Source: CAIUGU01 sp963819685
Lineage (GTDB): Bacteria > Pseudomonadota > Gammaproteobacteria > Steroidobacterales > Steroidobacteraceae
Length of the DNA: 64,000 nt
Assembly (NCBI GenBank): GCA_963819685.1
Contig: CAWFXI010000009.1
Location: forward strand, 310,001-374,000
Reading direction: 5' to 3'
Below are positions 49,475 through 58,075 of the stretch, piece by piece; the first letter of the stretch is position 1; each line of letters begins with the position of its first letter. A program made the translations under genes and the position numbers. The notes under the pieces were generated by a model, which saw nothing but the letters and a program-made list of their open reading frames with translations, had not been told where the DNA came from and made no database searches.

Positions 49475-50190
49475 TGGGACCGCAGCAGCTGCCGCTTGGT
49501 CTCAGGCTCCGCGACAGTTCCGTGTTTGCGAGCTACCTGCCGGGACGCAATGCATTGGTGGTTGAGACACTGCGGGCGCTGCATCCTGAAGCCCACCGCC
49601 CGGCGGTCTGGTTGTACGGTCCGGCCGGGACCGGAAAAACACATCTTCTGCAGGCGCTTTGCGCACGTGCGGGTGAAAGACGGGAGTCGGCGGCTTACTT
49701 GCCGCTGGTGGAAATTCGGGCATTGGGTCCGGATCTGTTGGCAGGCTGCGGCCGACTTGCCTGGGTGTGCCTTGATGACGTTGCAGCCGTGGCGGGTCAT
49801 GACACCTGGGAAAAGGCGCTTTTTACCCTCTATACAGAACTCGATGACAGTGGCGGGCGGCTCATCGTAACGGCCACCAGCCCGCCGGCCCAGATGAACT
49901 TCAGACTGAAGGATCTGGCTTCACGGTTTGGGGGCGGCACGGTACTGAGGCTACTGCCGCTTGCCGAGGACGAGCAGATCGCAGCACTGCGATTGCATGC
50001 GCACCAGCGCGGTCTTGAGTTGCCCGATGACGCGGCCGTGTATCTGATCAACCGCTTGCCTCGTGACATGCATTCGCTGTGCGCGTTTCTCGATACGCTG
50101 GATGCAGCAGCCCTGGTCGCTCAGCGCCGCCTGACGGTGCCTTTCGTCAGTTCCATCATCAAGCGGGCAGAGCAGGGCGCGTCACCCTGA
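49474..50190 (+). CDS. hda: DnaA regulatory inactivator Hda
   Basis: A 238-residue AAA+ protein starting at GTG 49474. It begins PQQLPLGLRLRDSSVFASYLPG, with QLPLGLRLRD as the typical clamp-binding N-terminus. It continues with Walker A GPAGTGKTHLL, CLDDVAAVAGHDTWEKALF, SPPAQMNFRLKDLASRFGGG (sensor and box VII-like) and RLPRDMHSLCAFLDTLDAA. With the beta clamp it promotes ATP hydrolysis on DnaA after initiation. The last 32 bases overlap the convergent DUF2069 gene. Confidence 0.95.
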   Translation: MGPQQLPLGLRLRDSSVFASYLPGRNALVVETLRALHPEAHRPAVWLYGPAGTGKTHLLQALCARAGERRESAAYLPLVEIRALGPDLLAGCGRLAWVCLDDVAAVAGHDTWEKALFTLYTELDDSGGRLIVTATSPPAQMNFRLKDLASRFGGGTVLRLLPLAEDEQIAALRLHAHQRGLELPDDAAVYLINRLPRDMHSLCAFLDTLDAAALVAQRRLTVPFVSSIIKRAEQGASP

Positions 50191-50512
50191 GATACAGAAT
50201 CAGCGCGGCGAAGAACGCGAGGGCCAGCAGGATGCAGGCACCGGCCCAGGTCCGCGCGGCCGGGTTTGCGACGGATTCCACCATCCCCATCAGCAGGTAA
50301 GGCAGCACGCAGAGCGTGCTCCAGATGTGGGTAAAGCGATGCCCCTCAAGCAGTCCTCGCCAGGGCAGCAGCAACGGAACGGCGACGAGCAGCGCCAGCC
50401 CAAGACCTGTCAGGGTCGGTTGCGCGGACAGTTGCCAGGCGATCACCAGCAACAGCAGCAGGCCATGCGTCGCCAGCACGCCCCGACGCGCCCGGATTGC
50501 CGGCGAACTCAC
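50159..50512 (-). CDS. DUF2069 family membrane protein
   Basis: A 117-residue protein with four predicted helices (GLLLLLVIAWQLSA, GLALLVAVPLLLP, WSTLCVLPYLLMGMVESVA, GACILLALAFFAALILYL). GLLEGHRFTHIWSTLCVLPY is a family block. The start GTG 50512 overlaps the wrbA stop (GTGA), so the two are translated together. Function unknown; a wrbA-DUF2069 pairing beside hda is common in gammaproteobacteria. Confidence 0.88.
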   Translation of the reverse strand: MSSPAIRARRGVLATHGLLLLLVIAWQLSAQPTLTGLGLALLVAVPLLLPWRGLLEGHRFTHIWSTLCVLPYLLMGMVESVANPAARTWAGACILLALAFFAALILYLRVTRPALPA

Positions 50513-51111
50513 GACTGCCCGGACTTTATCTTTACGCCAAGCTCGGCGACCCGCCGGCCCAGCAACTGAGCCAGCAAACGTTCGTCGTCCGACAGTTGCG
50601 ACGTGGCAGCAATGCCGGCGACATGGCTGGCACCGTAGGGCGACCCGCCGCTCTTCGTATGCGTCAGTGCTGCCTCGGTATAGGGCAGGCCCACCAGATA
50701 CATGCCATGATGCAGCAGCGGCAGCATCATGCTCAGCAGCGTTGTTTCCTGGCCGCCGTGCATGGTCTGCGTGGACGTGAAAACGGCTGCCGGCTTGTTG
50801 GCAAGCTGCCCGCTCAACCAGAGGGAGCTGGTGCCGTCGAGAAAGTGCTTGAGCGGCGCCGCCATATTGCCGAAGCGCGTGGGGCTTCCGAGGATCAGCC
50901 CATCGCATTCCTTCAGGTCGTCGTGGCTGGCAAATGGTGGGCCGGTGTCCGGCACGGCAGGTTCGGGCACGTTCACTACCGTGCTGACCGCCGGCACGGT
51001 TCGCAGGCGGCTCCGGGCGCCGGGCACGCTTTCAATGCCGCGGGCGACCTGGCGGGCGAGTTCCGCCGTGCTGCCTTTGCGGGAGTAGAACAGAACCAGA
51101 ATCTCTACCAT
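50509..51111 (-). CDS. wrbA: NAD(P)H:quinone oxidoreductase, WrbA type
   Basis: A 200-residue flavodoxin-like enzyme starting at ATG 51111. It has an FMN phosphate loop FYSRKGSTAELARQVARG, DGLILGSPTRFGNMAAPLKHF, STQTMHGGQETTLLSM and GLPYTEAALTHTKSGGSPYG, all WrbA marks. It reduces quinones by two electrons. It overlaps the DUF2069 gene at its end. Confidence 0.94.
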   Translation of the reverse strand: MVEILVLFYSRKGSTAELARQVARGIESVPGARSRLRTVPAVSTVVNVPEPAVPDTGPPFASHDDLKECDGLILGSPTRFGNMAAPLKHFLDGTSSLWLSGQLANKPAAVFTSTQTMHGGQETTLLSMMLPLLHHGMYLVGLPYTEAALTHTKSGGSPYGASHVAGIAATSQLSDDERLLAQLLGRRVAELGVKIKSGQS

Positions 51112-51267
51112 GGACGCGTTCCCGGTACCCTCGAACCGCCACAGTGTAAGGCAGAGTCGGCAGGAGCCGCCTTGCCGAAGTAGACGCGTCAAGCGGCGCT
51201 TGACCCCGGGGCCAGTCCGTTGCTAGCGTCGCCGACGAAATCTCACGCCGGATAGTGGGTTGCAATA

Positions 51268-51588
51268 ATGACCTGGCATGTCAATCCTCGCTTCCTGGCA
51301 GCCTTTCTGGCGGCTTTGATGCTGTTTGGGCTGGCGGCCTGCGCGGGCATTCCGGCGCAGGAGATGAGCAACGCCAGGCAGGCGATTCGCGCGGCGCAGG
51401 AAGCCGGGGCGGCCACGGCCGCTCCGGGCGAGATCGAAAAGGCACAGGAATATCTGAGTCGAGCCGAAGCCAGCATGCAGATGCGCCTGTTTCGCCAGGC
51501 GAGAGATGAAGCGAGTGAGGCGCGCCGCATCGCGAGAGCCGCACTTCAAGTCGCCCAGGCCCAGGCCGCTCCGCGTCCAACCCCTTGA
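51268..51588 (+). CDS. DUF4398 domain lipoprotein
   Basis: A 106-residue protein with a lipoprotein signal (FLAALMLFGLAACAG; Cys 25). The mature part is a two-helix coiled unit: IPAQEMSNARQAIRAAQEAG and EKAQEYLSRAEASMQMRLF with AARDEA-like ARDEASEARRIARAAL, as in DUF4398. Probably anchored in the outer membrane. The stop overlaps the acylphosphatase start (TTGA). Function unknown. Confidence 0.85.
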   Translation: MTWHVNPRFLAAFLAALMLFGLAACAGIPAQEMSNARQAIRAAQEAGAATAAPGEIEKAQEYLSRAEASMQMRLFRQARDEASEARRIARAALQVAQAQAAPRPTP

Positions 51589-51872
51589 GCGGAGTCGTCA
51601 TTGCCCGTCGCTGTCTTGTCAGCGGCCGGGTCCAGGGCGTCTATTTCCGGGCCAGCGCACGCCAGCAGGCCCAGGCACTCAAACTGACGGGCCACGCGCG
51701 CAACCTGCCTGATGGCCGGGTGGAAGTACTGGTTACCGGACCAACTGCTGCCGTGACCCAGCTGATCAACTGGTTGGCGCAGGGTCCGCCCTCTGCCAGG
51801 GTCGACGGCGTCGAAGTCATCGAGATGGACGTGGACATGAGCTCCCTGACGAGTGAGTTTCACGTCAGGTAA
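51585..51872 (+). CDS. acyP: Acylphosphatase
   Basis: A 95-residue enzyme. The phosphate-binding loop is SGRVQGVYFRASARQQA with the catalytic Arg, and the catalytic Asn is in GHARNLPDGRVEVLVTG. It hydrolyses carboxyl-phosphate bonds such as acetyl phosphate. The likely start is TTG 51585, four-base overlap with the upstream gene; no ATG exists upstream in frame near it. Confidence 0.93.
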   Translation: MSGVVIARRCLVSGRVQGVYFRASARQQAQALKLTGHARNLPDGRVEVLVTGPTAAVTQLINWLAQGPPSARVDGVEVIEMDVDMSSLTSEFHVR

Positions 51873-51896
51873 GGCTACCGCTGATCTCAGCAGCAG

Positions 51897-52478
51897 CTAC
51901 TGGAACTGCCAGCGATAGGCGAGGCGCATGAGTACCAGGTCCGCGTATTGGCGGCGGCCGACGCTGCCGTTGTAGCGGGCGAGCGCTTTCGTGTAGTCGC
52001 CTTTCTCGCGATCCAGATAGAACTTCAGAATCGTGCAGCCCATGCGGATGTTCTGCGGAATACGGACGAGCTGCTCATTCTTCATGCCGAGCTGCCTTGG
52101 CCAGAACGGCATCACCTGCATCAAGCCCACCGCACCCGCGGATGAAACCGCCCAGCGGTCGAAGCGGCTCTCGACATCGATCACCGCCATGACGAGCGCC
52201 GGTGGCAGCCCGAGCCGCTTTGCCTCGCATTGCACGTGAGTCAGGATGTCTTCCCGTTCGCCGGGATCCTTGACCAGCCCGACAAGGCGGGGCTGCATTG
52301 CAACGAACCACACCTGCTGCTCGAACTTGTCGGCAAAGCACGTCTGGTCCGCCAGCGCACGCTCGAGAAGGCCTTTTAGTTCCGGGTCCCGCTGACCGTC
52401 CGCCCGGGCAACCGGCGTCAGGCACCCGAGCAGCGTTGCTGCCATCACGATGCCGGCTATAGCGGGAACTCGCAGCAT
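51897..52478 (-). CDS. Lytic transglycosylase (SLT domain)
   Basis: A 193-residue exported protein with a signal (GIVMAATLLGCLTPVARA, with a possible lipobox LLGC). The SLT domain shows LPPALVMAVIDVESRFD with the catalytic Glu, AVSSAGAVGLMQVMPFWP, and ALARYNGSVGR. It cleaves peptidoglycan strands to anhydromuropeptides. It lies directly after proS (one base between stop and start region), so it is probably co-transcribed. Confidence 0.92.
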   Translation of the reverse strand: MLRVPAIAGIVMAATLLGCLTPVARADGQRDPELKGLLERALADQTCFADKFEQQVWFVAMQPRLVGLVKDPGEREDILTHVQCEAKRLGLPPALVMAVIDVESRFDRWAVSSAGAVGLMQVMPFWPRQLGMKNEQLVRIPQNIRMGCTILKFYLDREKGDYTKALARYNGSVGRRQYADLVLMRLAYRWQFQ

Positions 52479-54188
52479 TCAGGTTTGCATCCGGTTGCGC
52501 AGGAAACCGAGCACGTCGTGCAACGGGCATTCGCTGCTCTCGGTTGCGCGGCGATGACGGTACTCGAGTACGCCGCGATCCAGTGACTTTTCTCCGACGA
52601 CAATGCGGTGGGGAATCCCGAGCAATTCATCATCGGCAAACTTGACACCCGGCCGGGCATCCCGATCGTCGTACATGACTTCAATGCCGGCAGCAGTGAG
52701 TTCGGCGTACAGCCGTTCGGCTGTTTCCCGGACCCGCTCTGAGCGCTGCAGATTGATGGGCACGAGGGACACCTGGAAGGGGGCTAGGGGTTCCGGCCAG
52801 ACGATACCGCGTTCATCGTGGTTCTGTTCGATGGCCGCTGCCACGACGCGCGTCACGCCGATGCCATAACAGCCCATCCACATCGTGACCGATTTGCCTT
52901 GCTCATCCAGGACGGTGGCCTGCATGGCCTCGCTGTACTTGCGGCCGAGCTGGAAAATGTGCCCCACCTCGATCCCTCGCGCAATCTGCAGCTGACCCTT
53001 GCCTGCCGGGCTTGGGTCGCCCGCCACTACGTTGCGCAGATCGACGGCTTCCGGCTCAGGGAGGTCACGGCTCCAGTTGACACCGGTCAGGTGATGCTCA
53101 GCCTTGTTGGCACCGCAGACGAAGTCGGCGAGCGCCGCCGCAGAATGATCCGCATAGACCTTGACCTTGAGGCCGACTGGGCCGATGAATCCCGGCTCGC
53201 AGCCTGCCGCCTGTGTAACCTGGGCCACAGAGGCCAGCTTCAGCGGATTCGCTACCCCCGGCAGCTTCTGTGCCTTCACGGCATTCAGTTCGTGGTCGCC
53301 GCGCACAATCAGCGCCACGACCGTTCCTTCCAGTCCTTCGACCAGCAACGTCTTCACACAGCGGTCAGGCGCAATCTTGAGGAAGGCGGCGACTTCAGCG
53401 ATCGTTTTTGTGCCTGGGGTATGAACTTCGGTCAGTGTGTGCGCAGGCGACGGCCTGCCGGCCGCAGGTGGCACCGCCACGGCCATCTCCAGATTCGCTG
53501 CATAGGCGTCGCCATCGGAGAACGCGATGGCGTCTTCGCCAGAGTCGGCCAGTACATGGAATTCCTGGGAACGGTTGCCGCCGATCGAACCGGTGTCCGC
53601 ATCGACCGCGCGAAATTTGAGCTGCATTCGCGTGAAGATACGCGTGTAGGCATCGTACATGCGTTCATAGCCCTCGCCGAGCGAAGCGGCGTCGACGTGG
53701 AACGAATAGGCATCCTTCATCAGAAACTCTCGCGACCGCATGACTCCAAAGCGGGGACGAATCTCGTCGCGAAACTTGATCTGGACCTGATAGAAATTCA
53801 CCGGCAGCTGCTTGTAGCTGCGCAGTTCCTTGCGCGCGACCTCCGTGATGACTTCCTCATGGGTGGGGCCGTAGCAATACAGACGGTCGTGTCGATCCTT
53901 GATTCTGAGGAGCTCCGGTCCGAACTGGTCCCAGCGACCGGACTCCTGCCATAGCTCGGCAGGCTGCACGGTAGGCATCAGCAGTTCCAGAGCGCCTGCC
54001 CGATCCATTTCCTCGCGCACGATGGTTTCTGCCTTGCGCAGGACCTTGAGACCCATCGGCATCCAGGTGAACAGACCGCCGGCCAGGCGGCGGATCAGGC
54101 CCGCGCGCAACATGAGCTGGTGGCTGACGACTTCCGCATCGGCGGGGACGTCGCGCAGGGTAACGATCGGATAGGCTGAAACGCGCAT
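52479..54188 (-). CDS. proS: Prolyl-tRNA synthetase
   Basis: A 569-residue class II synthetase of the bacterial type with the inserted editing domain. It begins MRVSAYPIVTLRDVPADAE, then SHQLMLRAGLIRRLAGGLFT, motif 2 region FRDEIRPRFGVMRSREFLMKD, the YbaK-like editing insert (about residues 215-385, KTIAEVAAFLKIAPDRCVKT) and motif 3 (CYGIGVTRVVAAAIEQNHDE). ATG 54188 is the family start although an in-frame start lies 48 bases upstream. No strong ribosome site was seen. Confidence 0.96.
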   Translation of the reverse strand: MRVSAYPIVTLRDVPADAEVVSHQLMLRAGLIRRLAGGLFTWMPMGLKVLRKAETIVREEMDRAGALELLMPTVQPAELWQESGRWDQFGPELLRIKDRHDRLYCYGPTHEEVITEVARKELRSYKQLPVNFYQVQIKFRDEIRPRFGVMRSREFLMKDAYSFHVDAASLGEGYERMYDAYTRIFTRMQLKFRAVDADTGSIGGNRSQEFHVLADSGEDAIAFSDGDAYAANLEMAVAVPPAAGRPSPAHTLTEVHTPGTKTIAEVAAFLKIAPDRCVKTLLVEGLEGTVVALIVRGDHELNAVKAQKLPGVANPLKLASVAQVTQAAGCEPGFIGPVGLKVKVYADHSAAALADFVCGANKAEHHLTGVNWSRDLPEPEAVDLRNVVAGDPSPAGKGQLQIARGIEVGHIFQLGRKYSEAMQATVLDEQGKSVTMWMGCYGIGVTRVVAAAIEQNHDERGIVWPEPLAPFQVSLVPINLQRSERVRETAERLYAELTAAGIEVMYDDRDARPGVKFADDELLGIPHRIVVGEKSLDRGVLEYRHRRATESSECPLHDVLGFLRNRMQT

Positions 54189-54286
54189 GATTTGCAGGGC
54201 TGGCCGTTGCGTCAAAGCCGCTATGATATCCGGCAATGTGGTCGGGCGTGTTGTCCGGCTTGAACTCCTTAAGCCTAAGATGCCTG

Positions 54287-55102
54287 ATGTCGAACGAAAC
54301 TCCCCCTGATGACGAGCCTCAGGCGCCTCCGCGCAGCCGGGGCGTCTACCTGTTGCCGAACCTGCTGACCACCGGCACGCTGTTCTCGGGGTTCTATGCG
54401 ATCGTCGCGGCGATTGACGGGAATTTTGGCCGGGCAGGCATTGCCGTATTCATCGCTATGCTCTTCGACGGCCTGGATGGCCGGGTCGCCCGTTGGACCA
54501 ACACGCAGAGCGAATTCGGCAAGCAGTACGACAGCCTCTCGGACATGGTCGCTTTCGGACTCGCCCCGGCCATTGTCGTGTACCAGTGGGGCATCGCCGG
54601 CATCTATGAGTATGGCCGCCTGTGGGGGCGCCTTGGCTGGCTGGCTACCTTCTTTTATGCCGTAGCCGCAGCGCTGCGCCTGGCACGCTTCAATGCGCGG
54701 ACCAGTTCGACGTCGGACAAGAAGTATTTCGAAGGACTCCCGAGTCCCTCCGCGGCGGCTACCGTTGCGGGGTTCATCTGGCTGGCCAGTGATTTCGGTT
54801 TGTCCGGCTTGCCTGCGCTGGTGCTCGCCTTTCTGGTCACCGTGATCATCGGCGCGCTGATGGTCAGCCGGTTCTCGTACTGGAGCGGGAAAGAGCTGAA
54901 CCTGCGAGGGCGCGTGCCGTGGGCGTATGCGCTGCTGATTCCGCTTGCCTACGTTGTGATATCGCTGCGGCCACCCGAAACACTCTTTGGACTGTTTGGC
55001 ATCTACGCCGCTTCGGCACCTCTTTACTGGGTATGGCGAAAACTCCGTCGGCGCCGGCACCATGCTCCGGTGCCTGCCAGCCACAGTGATTCGGGTCACT
55101 GA
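54287..55102 (+). CDS. pssA: CDP-diacylglycerol--serine O-phosphatidyltransferase
   Basis: A 271-residue membrane enzyme starting at ATG 54287. The motif is DGLDGRVARWTNTQSEFG followed by KQYDSLSDMVAFGLAPA, matching DGx2ARx8Gx3Dx3D. LRLARFN and YFEGLPSPSAAATVAGFIW are typical of PssA. It makes phosphatidylserine for phosphatidylethanolamine. Divergent from proS. The C-terminus ends in an Arg/His-rich tail (RKLRRRRHHAPVPASHS). Confidence 0.93.
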   Translation: MSNETPPDDEPQAPPRSRGVYLLPNLLTTGTLFSGFYAIVAAIDGNFGRAGIAVFIAMLFDGLDGRVARWTNTQSEFGKQYDSLSDMVAFGLAPAIVVYQWGIAGIYEYGRLWGRLGWLATFFYAVAAALRLARFNARTSSTSDKKYFEGLPSPSAAATVAGFIWLASDFGLSGLPALVLAFLVTVIIGALMVSRFSYWSGKELNLRGRVPWAYALLIPLAYVVISLRPPETLFGLFGIYAASAPLYWVWRKLRRRRHHAPVPASHSDSGH

Positions 55103-55115
55103 GAACACAACTGCC

Positions 55116-55805
55116 ATGGACGCCCGTCGTCTGCAGTACCTGAAGGCCCTCGACATCGATGTGTGGCGGCAGCGTTCGAGTGCTCCACAGGTCATTCCGT
55201 CGGCGGTGATTCCTGGCCGGCCAACCGTTGTTCCTGCGCTCGACTGGACTGCTCTTGAGCAGGCAGTGCGAGGGTGTCAACGCTGCGGATTGCATACGAC
55301 TCGAACCCAGACCGTGTTCGGCGTCGGCAATCGCTCCGCCGAGTGGATGGTGATCGGTGAAGCGCCGGGCGCTGATGAGGACCGCGAAGGGGAGCCCTTC
55401 GTGGGCCGTGCGGGCCAGCTGTTGACCTCGATGTTGCGTGCCATCGGGTTCCGGCGTGAACAGGTCTTCATAGCAAACATCCTGAAGTGCCGCCCTCCTG
55501 GCAATCGCGATCCGCGTCCCGAGGAAGTCGCGTGCTGTCTGCCCTATCTCAAGTCACAGATCGAACTCGTCAATCCGCGGCTGATCCTGTGTGTAGGGCG
55601 CATCGCTGCCCAGAACCTGCTGGGTGTCGATACCCCGATCGGCAAGCTGCGTGGCCAGGTGCATCATCTACCCGACAGCGAGCGGCCTGTGGTGGTGACC
55701 TACCACCCTGCGTATCTGCTGCGCAGTCCCGGCGAAAAGCGCAAGGCCTGGGCGGATCTCGTGTTCGCGCTGCAGACGGTGGAGCGCATGGCGCAGCCTG
55801 TCTGA
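55116..55805 (+). CDS. Uracil-DNA glycosylase, family 4 (iron-sulfur)
   Basis: A 229-residue protein from ATG 55116. The family 4 marks are GEAPGADEDREGEPFVGRAG (motif 1), CQRCGLH and KCRPPGNRDPRPEEVACCLPYL giving the four cluster cysteines, and HPAYLLR (motif 2). It removes uracil from DNA. An N-terminal extension of about 45 residues (LKALDIDVWRQRSS and on) is common in proteobacterial members. It sits between pssA and rimI, a usual order. Confidence 0.94.
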   Translation: MDARRLQYLKALDIDVWRQRSSAPQVIPSAVIPGRPTVVPALDWTALEQAVRGCQRCGLHTTRTQTVFGVGNRSAEWMVIGEAPGADEDREGEPFVGRAGQLLTSMLRAIGFRREQVFIANILKCRPPGNRDPRPEEVACCLPYLKSQIELVNPRLILCVGRIAAQNLLGVDTPIGKLRGQVHHLPDSERPVVVTYHPAYLLRSPGEKRKAWADLVFALQTVERMAQPV

Positions 55806-55822
55806 AGGTGGCCGCATTCGTC

Positions 55823-56299
55823 ATGAGCGCAGAACCCGACACTCACCCGCAACCAACCAGAGTCCTGTTCCGCACGATGACGCTGGCGGACACGCCGGGT
55901 GTGATTGCGGTCGAGCGCTCGGCCTACGACTTCCCGTGGACAGAGGGAATCTTTCGCGACTGTGTTCGGGTAGGGTATGTGTGCCGAGTCGTCGAAGTGG
56001 CGGGGCAGATCGTCGGTTACGGCGTCATGACGCTCGGCGCCGGCGAGGCCCACCTGCTCAATCTGTGTATCCGCAGCGATGTGCGGCGCAAAGGCGTCGG
56101 CCGCAGACTCCTGGAGCAGCTGCTGGAATACGCGCGGAAGGAGGGCGCCCGGGACATGTTCCTTGAAGTCCGTCCCTCCAATCCCGCAGCCATCCGCGTT
56201 TACGTGGCAATGGGGTTCCAGAAGATCGGCACGCGCAAGGCCTATTACCAGGCCTTTGCGGGGCGCGAGGACGCATTCGTCTACAGGTTGTCCCTATAA
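55823..56299 (+). CDS. rimI: Ribosomal protein S18-alanine N-acetyltransferase
   Basis: A 158-residue GNAT enzyme. MTLADTPGVIAVERSAYDFPW is the RimI-type start, LLNLCIRSDVRRKGVGRRLL the acetyl-CoA pyrophosphate loop, and LEVRPSNPAAIRVYVAMGFQ with KAYYQAFAGREDAFVYRL the C-terminal blocks. It acetylates the N-terminal Ala of S18. I choose ATG 55823; a GTG at 55808 is in frame. A terminator hairpin follows the stop. Confidence 0.92.
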   Translation: MSAEPDTHPQPTRVLFRTMTLADTPGVIAVERSAYDFPWTEGIFRDCVRVGYVCRVVEVAGQIVGYGVMTLGAGEAHLLNLCIRSDVRRKGVGRRLLEQLLEYARKEGARDMFLEVRPSNPAAIRVYVAMGFQKIGTRKAYYQAFAGREDAFVYRLSL

Positions 56300-56304
56300 G
56301 GCGA

Positions 56305-56329
56305 GGGCTGGGGGCCTCCAGCCCCTTTT
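56305..56329 (+). terminator. Intrinsic terminator after rimI
   Basis: A seven-base stem GGGCTGG (56305-56311) with CCAGCCC (56318-56324), a six-base loop, then CTTTT. It lies six bases after the rimI stop. The T-run is short but the stem is strong. A TACAAT box follows at 56334-56339 and may serve prfC. Confidence 0.75.
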
Positions 56330-56372
56330 CGGCTACAATCCGCGCCGCTTTCCCTCACCACCCGTCCATCGC

Positions 56373-57968
56373 ATGACCGAGTTCAACGACGAAATCGCCC
56401 GCCGCCGTACGTTTGCGATCATTTCGCACCCGGACGCCGGCAAGACCACGCTCACCGAAAAGCTGTTGCTGTTCGGCGGTGCCATCCAGCTTGCAGGGAC
56501 CGTCAAGGGACGCAAGGCGACGCGACATGCCACGTCAGACTGGATGGCGCTGGAACAGCAGCGCGGCATTTCGGTGACGTCGTCCGTCATGCAGTTCCCG
56601 TACAAGAACCGGATCGTGAACCTGCTCGATACGCCGGGCCACGAGGATTTCTCGGAAGACACGTACCGCACGCTCACTGCTGTCGATTCCGCACTGATGG
56701 TCATCGACTGTGCAAAGGGTGTTGAAGAACGAACCATCAAGCTGATGGAAGTGTGCCGATTGCGCGACACGCCCATCATGACCTTCATCAACAAGCTCGA
56801 CCGCGAAGGCCGCGAGCCGCTGGATCTGCTCGACGAAATCGAGAAAGTATTGAAGATCGTGTGCACGCCGGTCAGCTGGCCCATCGGCATGGGTCATGAC
56901 CTGAAAGGCGTCTACCACATCCACGAGGATCGCATTTACGTCTACACGCCGGGAGAGAAAGGCCGTGCGGGCACGCATTCGACGATCGAGGGTCTGAACA
57001 GTGATGCCGCCACGGAATTTCTGGGCGATCGGGCGAAGCGGTTTCGCGACGAAGTGGAACTCGTGCAGGGAGCAACGCCTGCATTCGATCGCAATGAATA
57101 CCTTGCCGGCAGGCAGACACCGGTGTTCTTCGGTTCCGCCATCAACAACTTCGGCGTTGCCGAGCTCCTCGACGGCTTTGTCGAGCATGCGCCGTCGCCG
57201 TTGCCGCGCGAAACGACAACACGCCAGGTCGACCCTCTGGAAGCCCCGCTGTCGGGTTTCGTATTCAAGATCCAGGCAAACATGGATCCTGGGCATCGTG
57301 ATCGCATTGCTTTCATGCGCATCTGCTCCGGGCGTTACACGAAAGGTCTGCGGTTCTTTCATACGCGCTTGGGGAAGGAGATGCGCGTCAACGACGCGCT
57401 GACCTTCATGGCTGCCGACCGCCAGCACACCGACGAAGCCTTTGCGGGCGATATCCTCGGGCTGCACAATCACGGCACGATCAATATCGGTGACACCTTC
57501 ACCGAGGGTGAAGCGCTGACGTTCACCGGCATTCCAAACTTTGCGCCGGAAATGTTCCGCCGTGTGGTGCTCAAGGATCCGCTGCGCATGAAGGCACTGC
57601 AGAAAGGGCTTGATCAGCTGTGCGAGGAGGGTGCCACGCAAGTCTTCCGCCCACTGCGGAACAACGATCTGATTCTCGGCGCGGTAGGACCCTTGCAGTT
57701 CGATGTCGTCGCGTTCCGGTTGCAGGATGAGTACGGCGTGCAATGCACGTTCGACGCCGTCAACGTCTACACCGCCCGCTGGGTGTATGGCCAGGACGCG
57801 AAGAAATTTGCGGATTTCCGCGCAAAGGCCCATGACAACCTGGCGACGGACCATTCTGGCGCCCCGGTCTACCTCGCGCCGACGAGGGTGAATCTGCAAC
57901 TCACCATCGAGCGCTGGCCCGACCTCGACTTCCGTGTCACTCGAGAGCATTTGGCGAGTGCAGCGTAG
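56373..57968 (+). CDS. prfC: Peptide chain release factor 3
   Basis: A 531-residue GTPase that removes RF1/RF2 from ribosomes. G1 is ISHPDAGKTTLTEKLLLFGG, G3 LLDTPGHEDFSEDTYRTL, G4 FINKLDREGR. Other RF3 blocks are ATSDWMALEQQRGISVTSSV, AINNFGVAELLDGFVEHAPSP and VGPLQFDVVAFRLQDEYGV. Full length with no break. Its message may start at the TACAAT box just after the rimI terminator, giving a leader of about 27 bases. Confidence 0.97.
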   Translation: MTEFNDEIARRRTFAIISHPDAGKTTLTEKLLLFGGAIQLAGTVKGRKATRHATSDWMALEQQRGISVTSSVMQFPYKNRIVNLLDTPGHEDFSEDTYRTLTAVDSALMVIDCAKGVEERTIKLMEVCRLRDTPIMTFINKLDREGREPLDLLDEIEKVLKIVCTPVSWPIGMGHDLKGVYHIHEDRIYVYTPGEKGRAGTHSTIEGLNSDAATEFLGDRAKRFRDEVELVQGATPAFDRNEYLAGRQTPVFFGSAINNFGVAELLDGFVEHAPSPLPRETTTRQVDPLEAPLSGFVFKIQANMDPGHRDRIAFMRICSGRYTKGLRFFHTRLGKEMRVNDALTFMAADRQHTDEAFAGDILGLHNHGTINIGDTFTEGEALTFTGIPNFAPEMFRRVVLKDPLRMKALQKGLDQLCEEGATQVFRPLRNNDLILGAVGPLQFDVVAFRLQDEYGVQCTFDAVNVYTARWVYGQDAKKFADFRAKAHDNLATDHSGAPVYLAPTRVNLQLTIERWPDLDFRVTREHLASAA

Positions 57969-58075
57969 CCCGTGCCGTGAAGCGTGAAACGCCGAGACGA
58001 CGGGAGTTCATGGCAGTATCGCCATCCTGTACGTCTCGCGCATCACATATCACGTATCACGGTTCACTTCCACTC
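57969..58075. repeat. Heptad-like repeat tract after prfC
   Basis: GTGAAGC, GTGAAAC units follow the prfC stop, and ATCACAT, ATCACGT, ATCACGG, TTCACTT units precede the next gene. The units match those at the dcd/DUF3108 site, again in opposite sense at the two ends of the gap so that the ends can pair. Confidence 0.6.
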
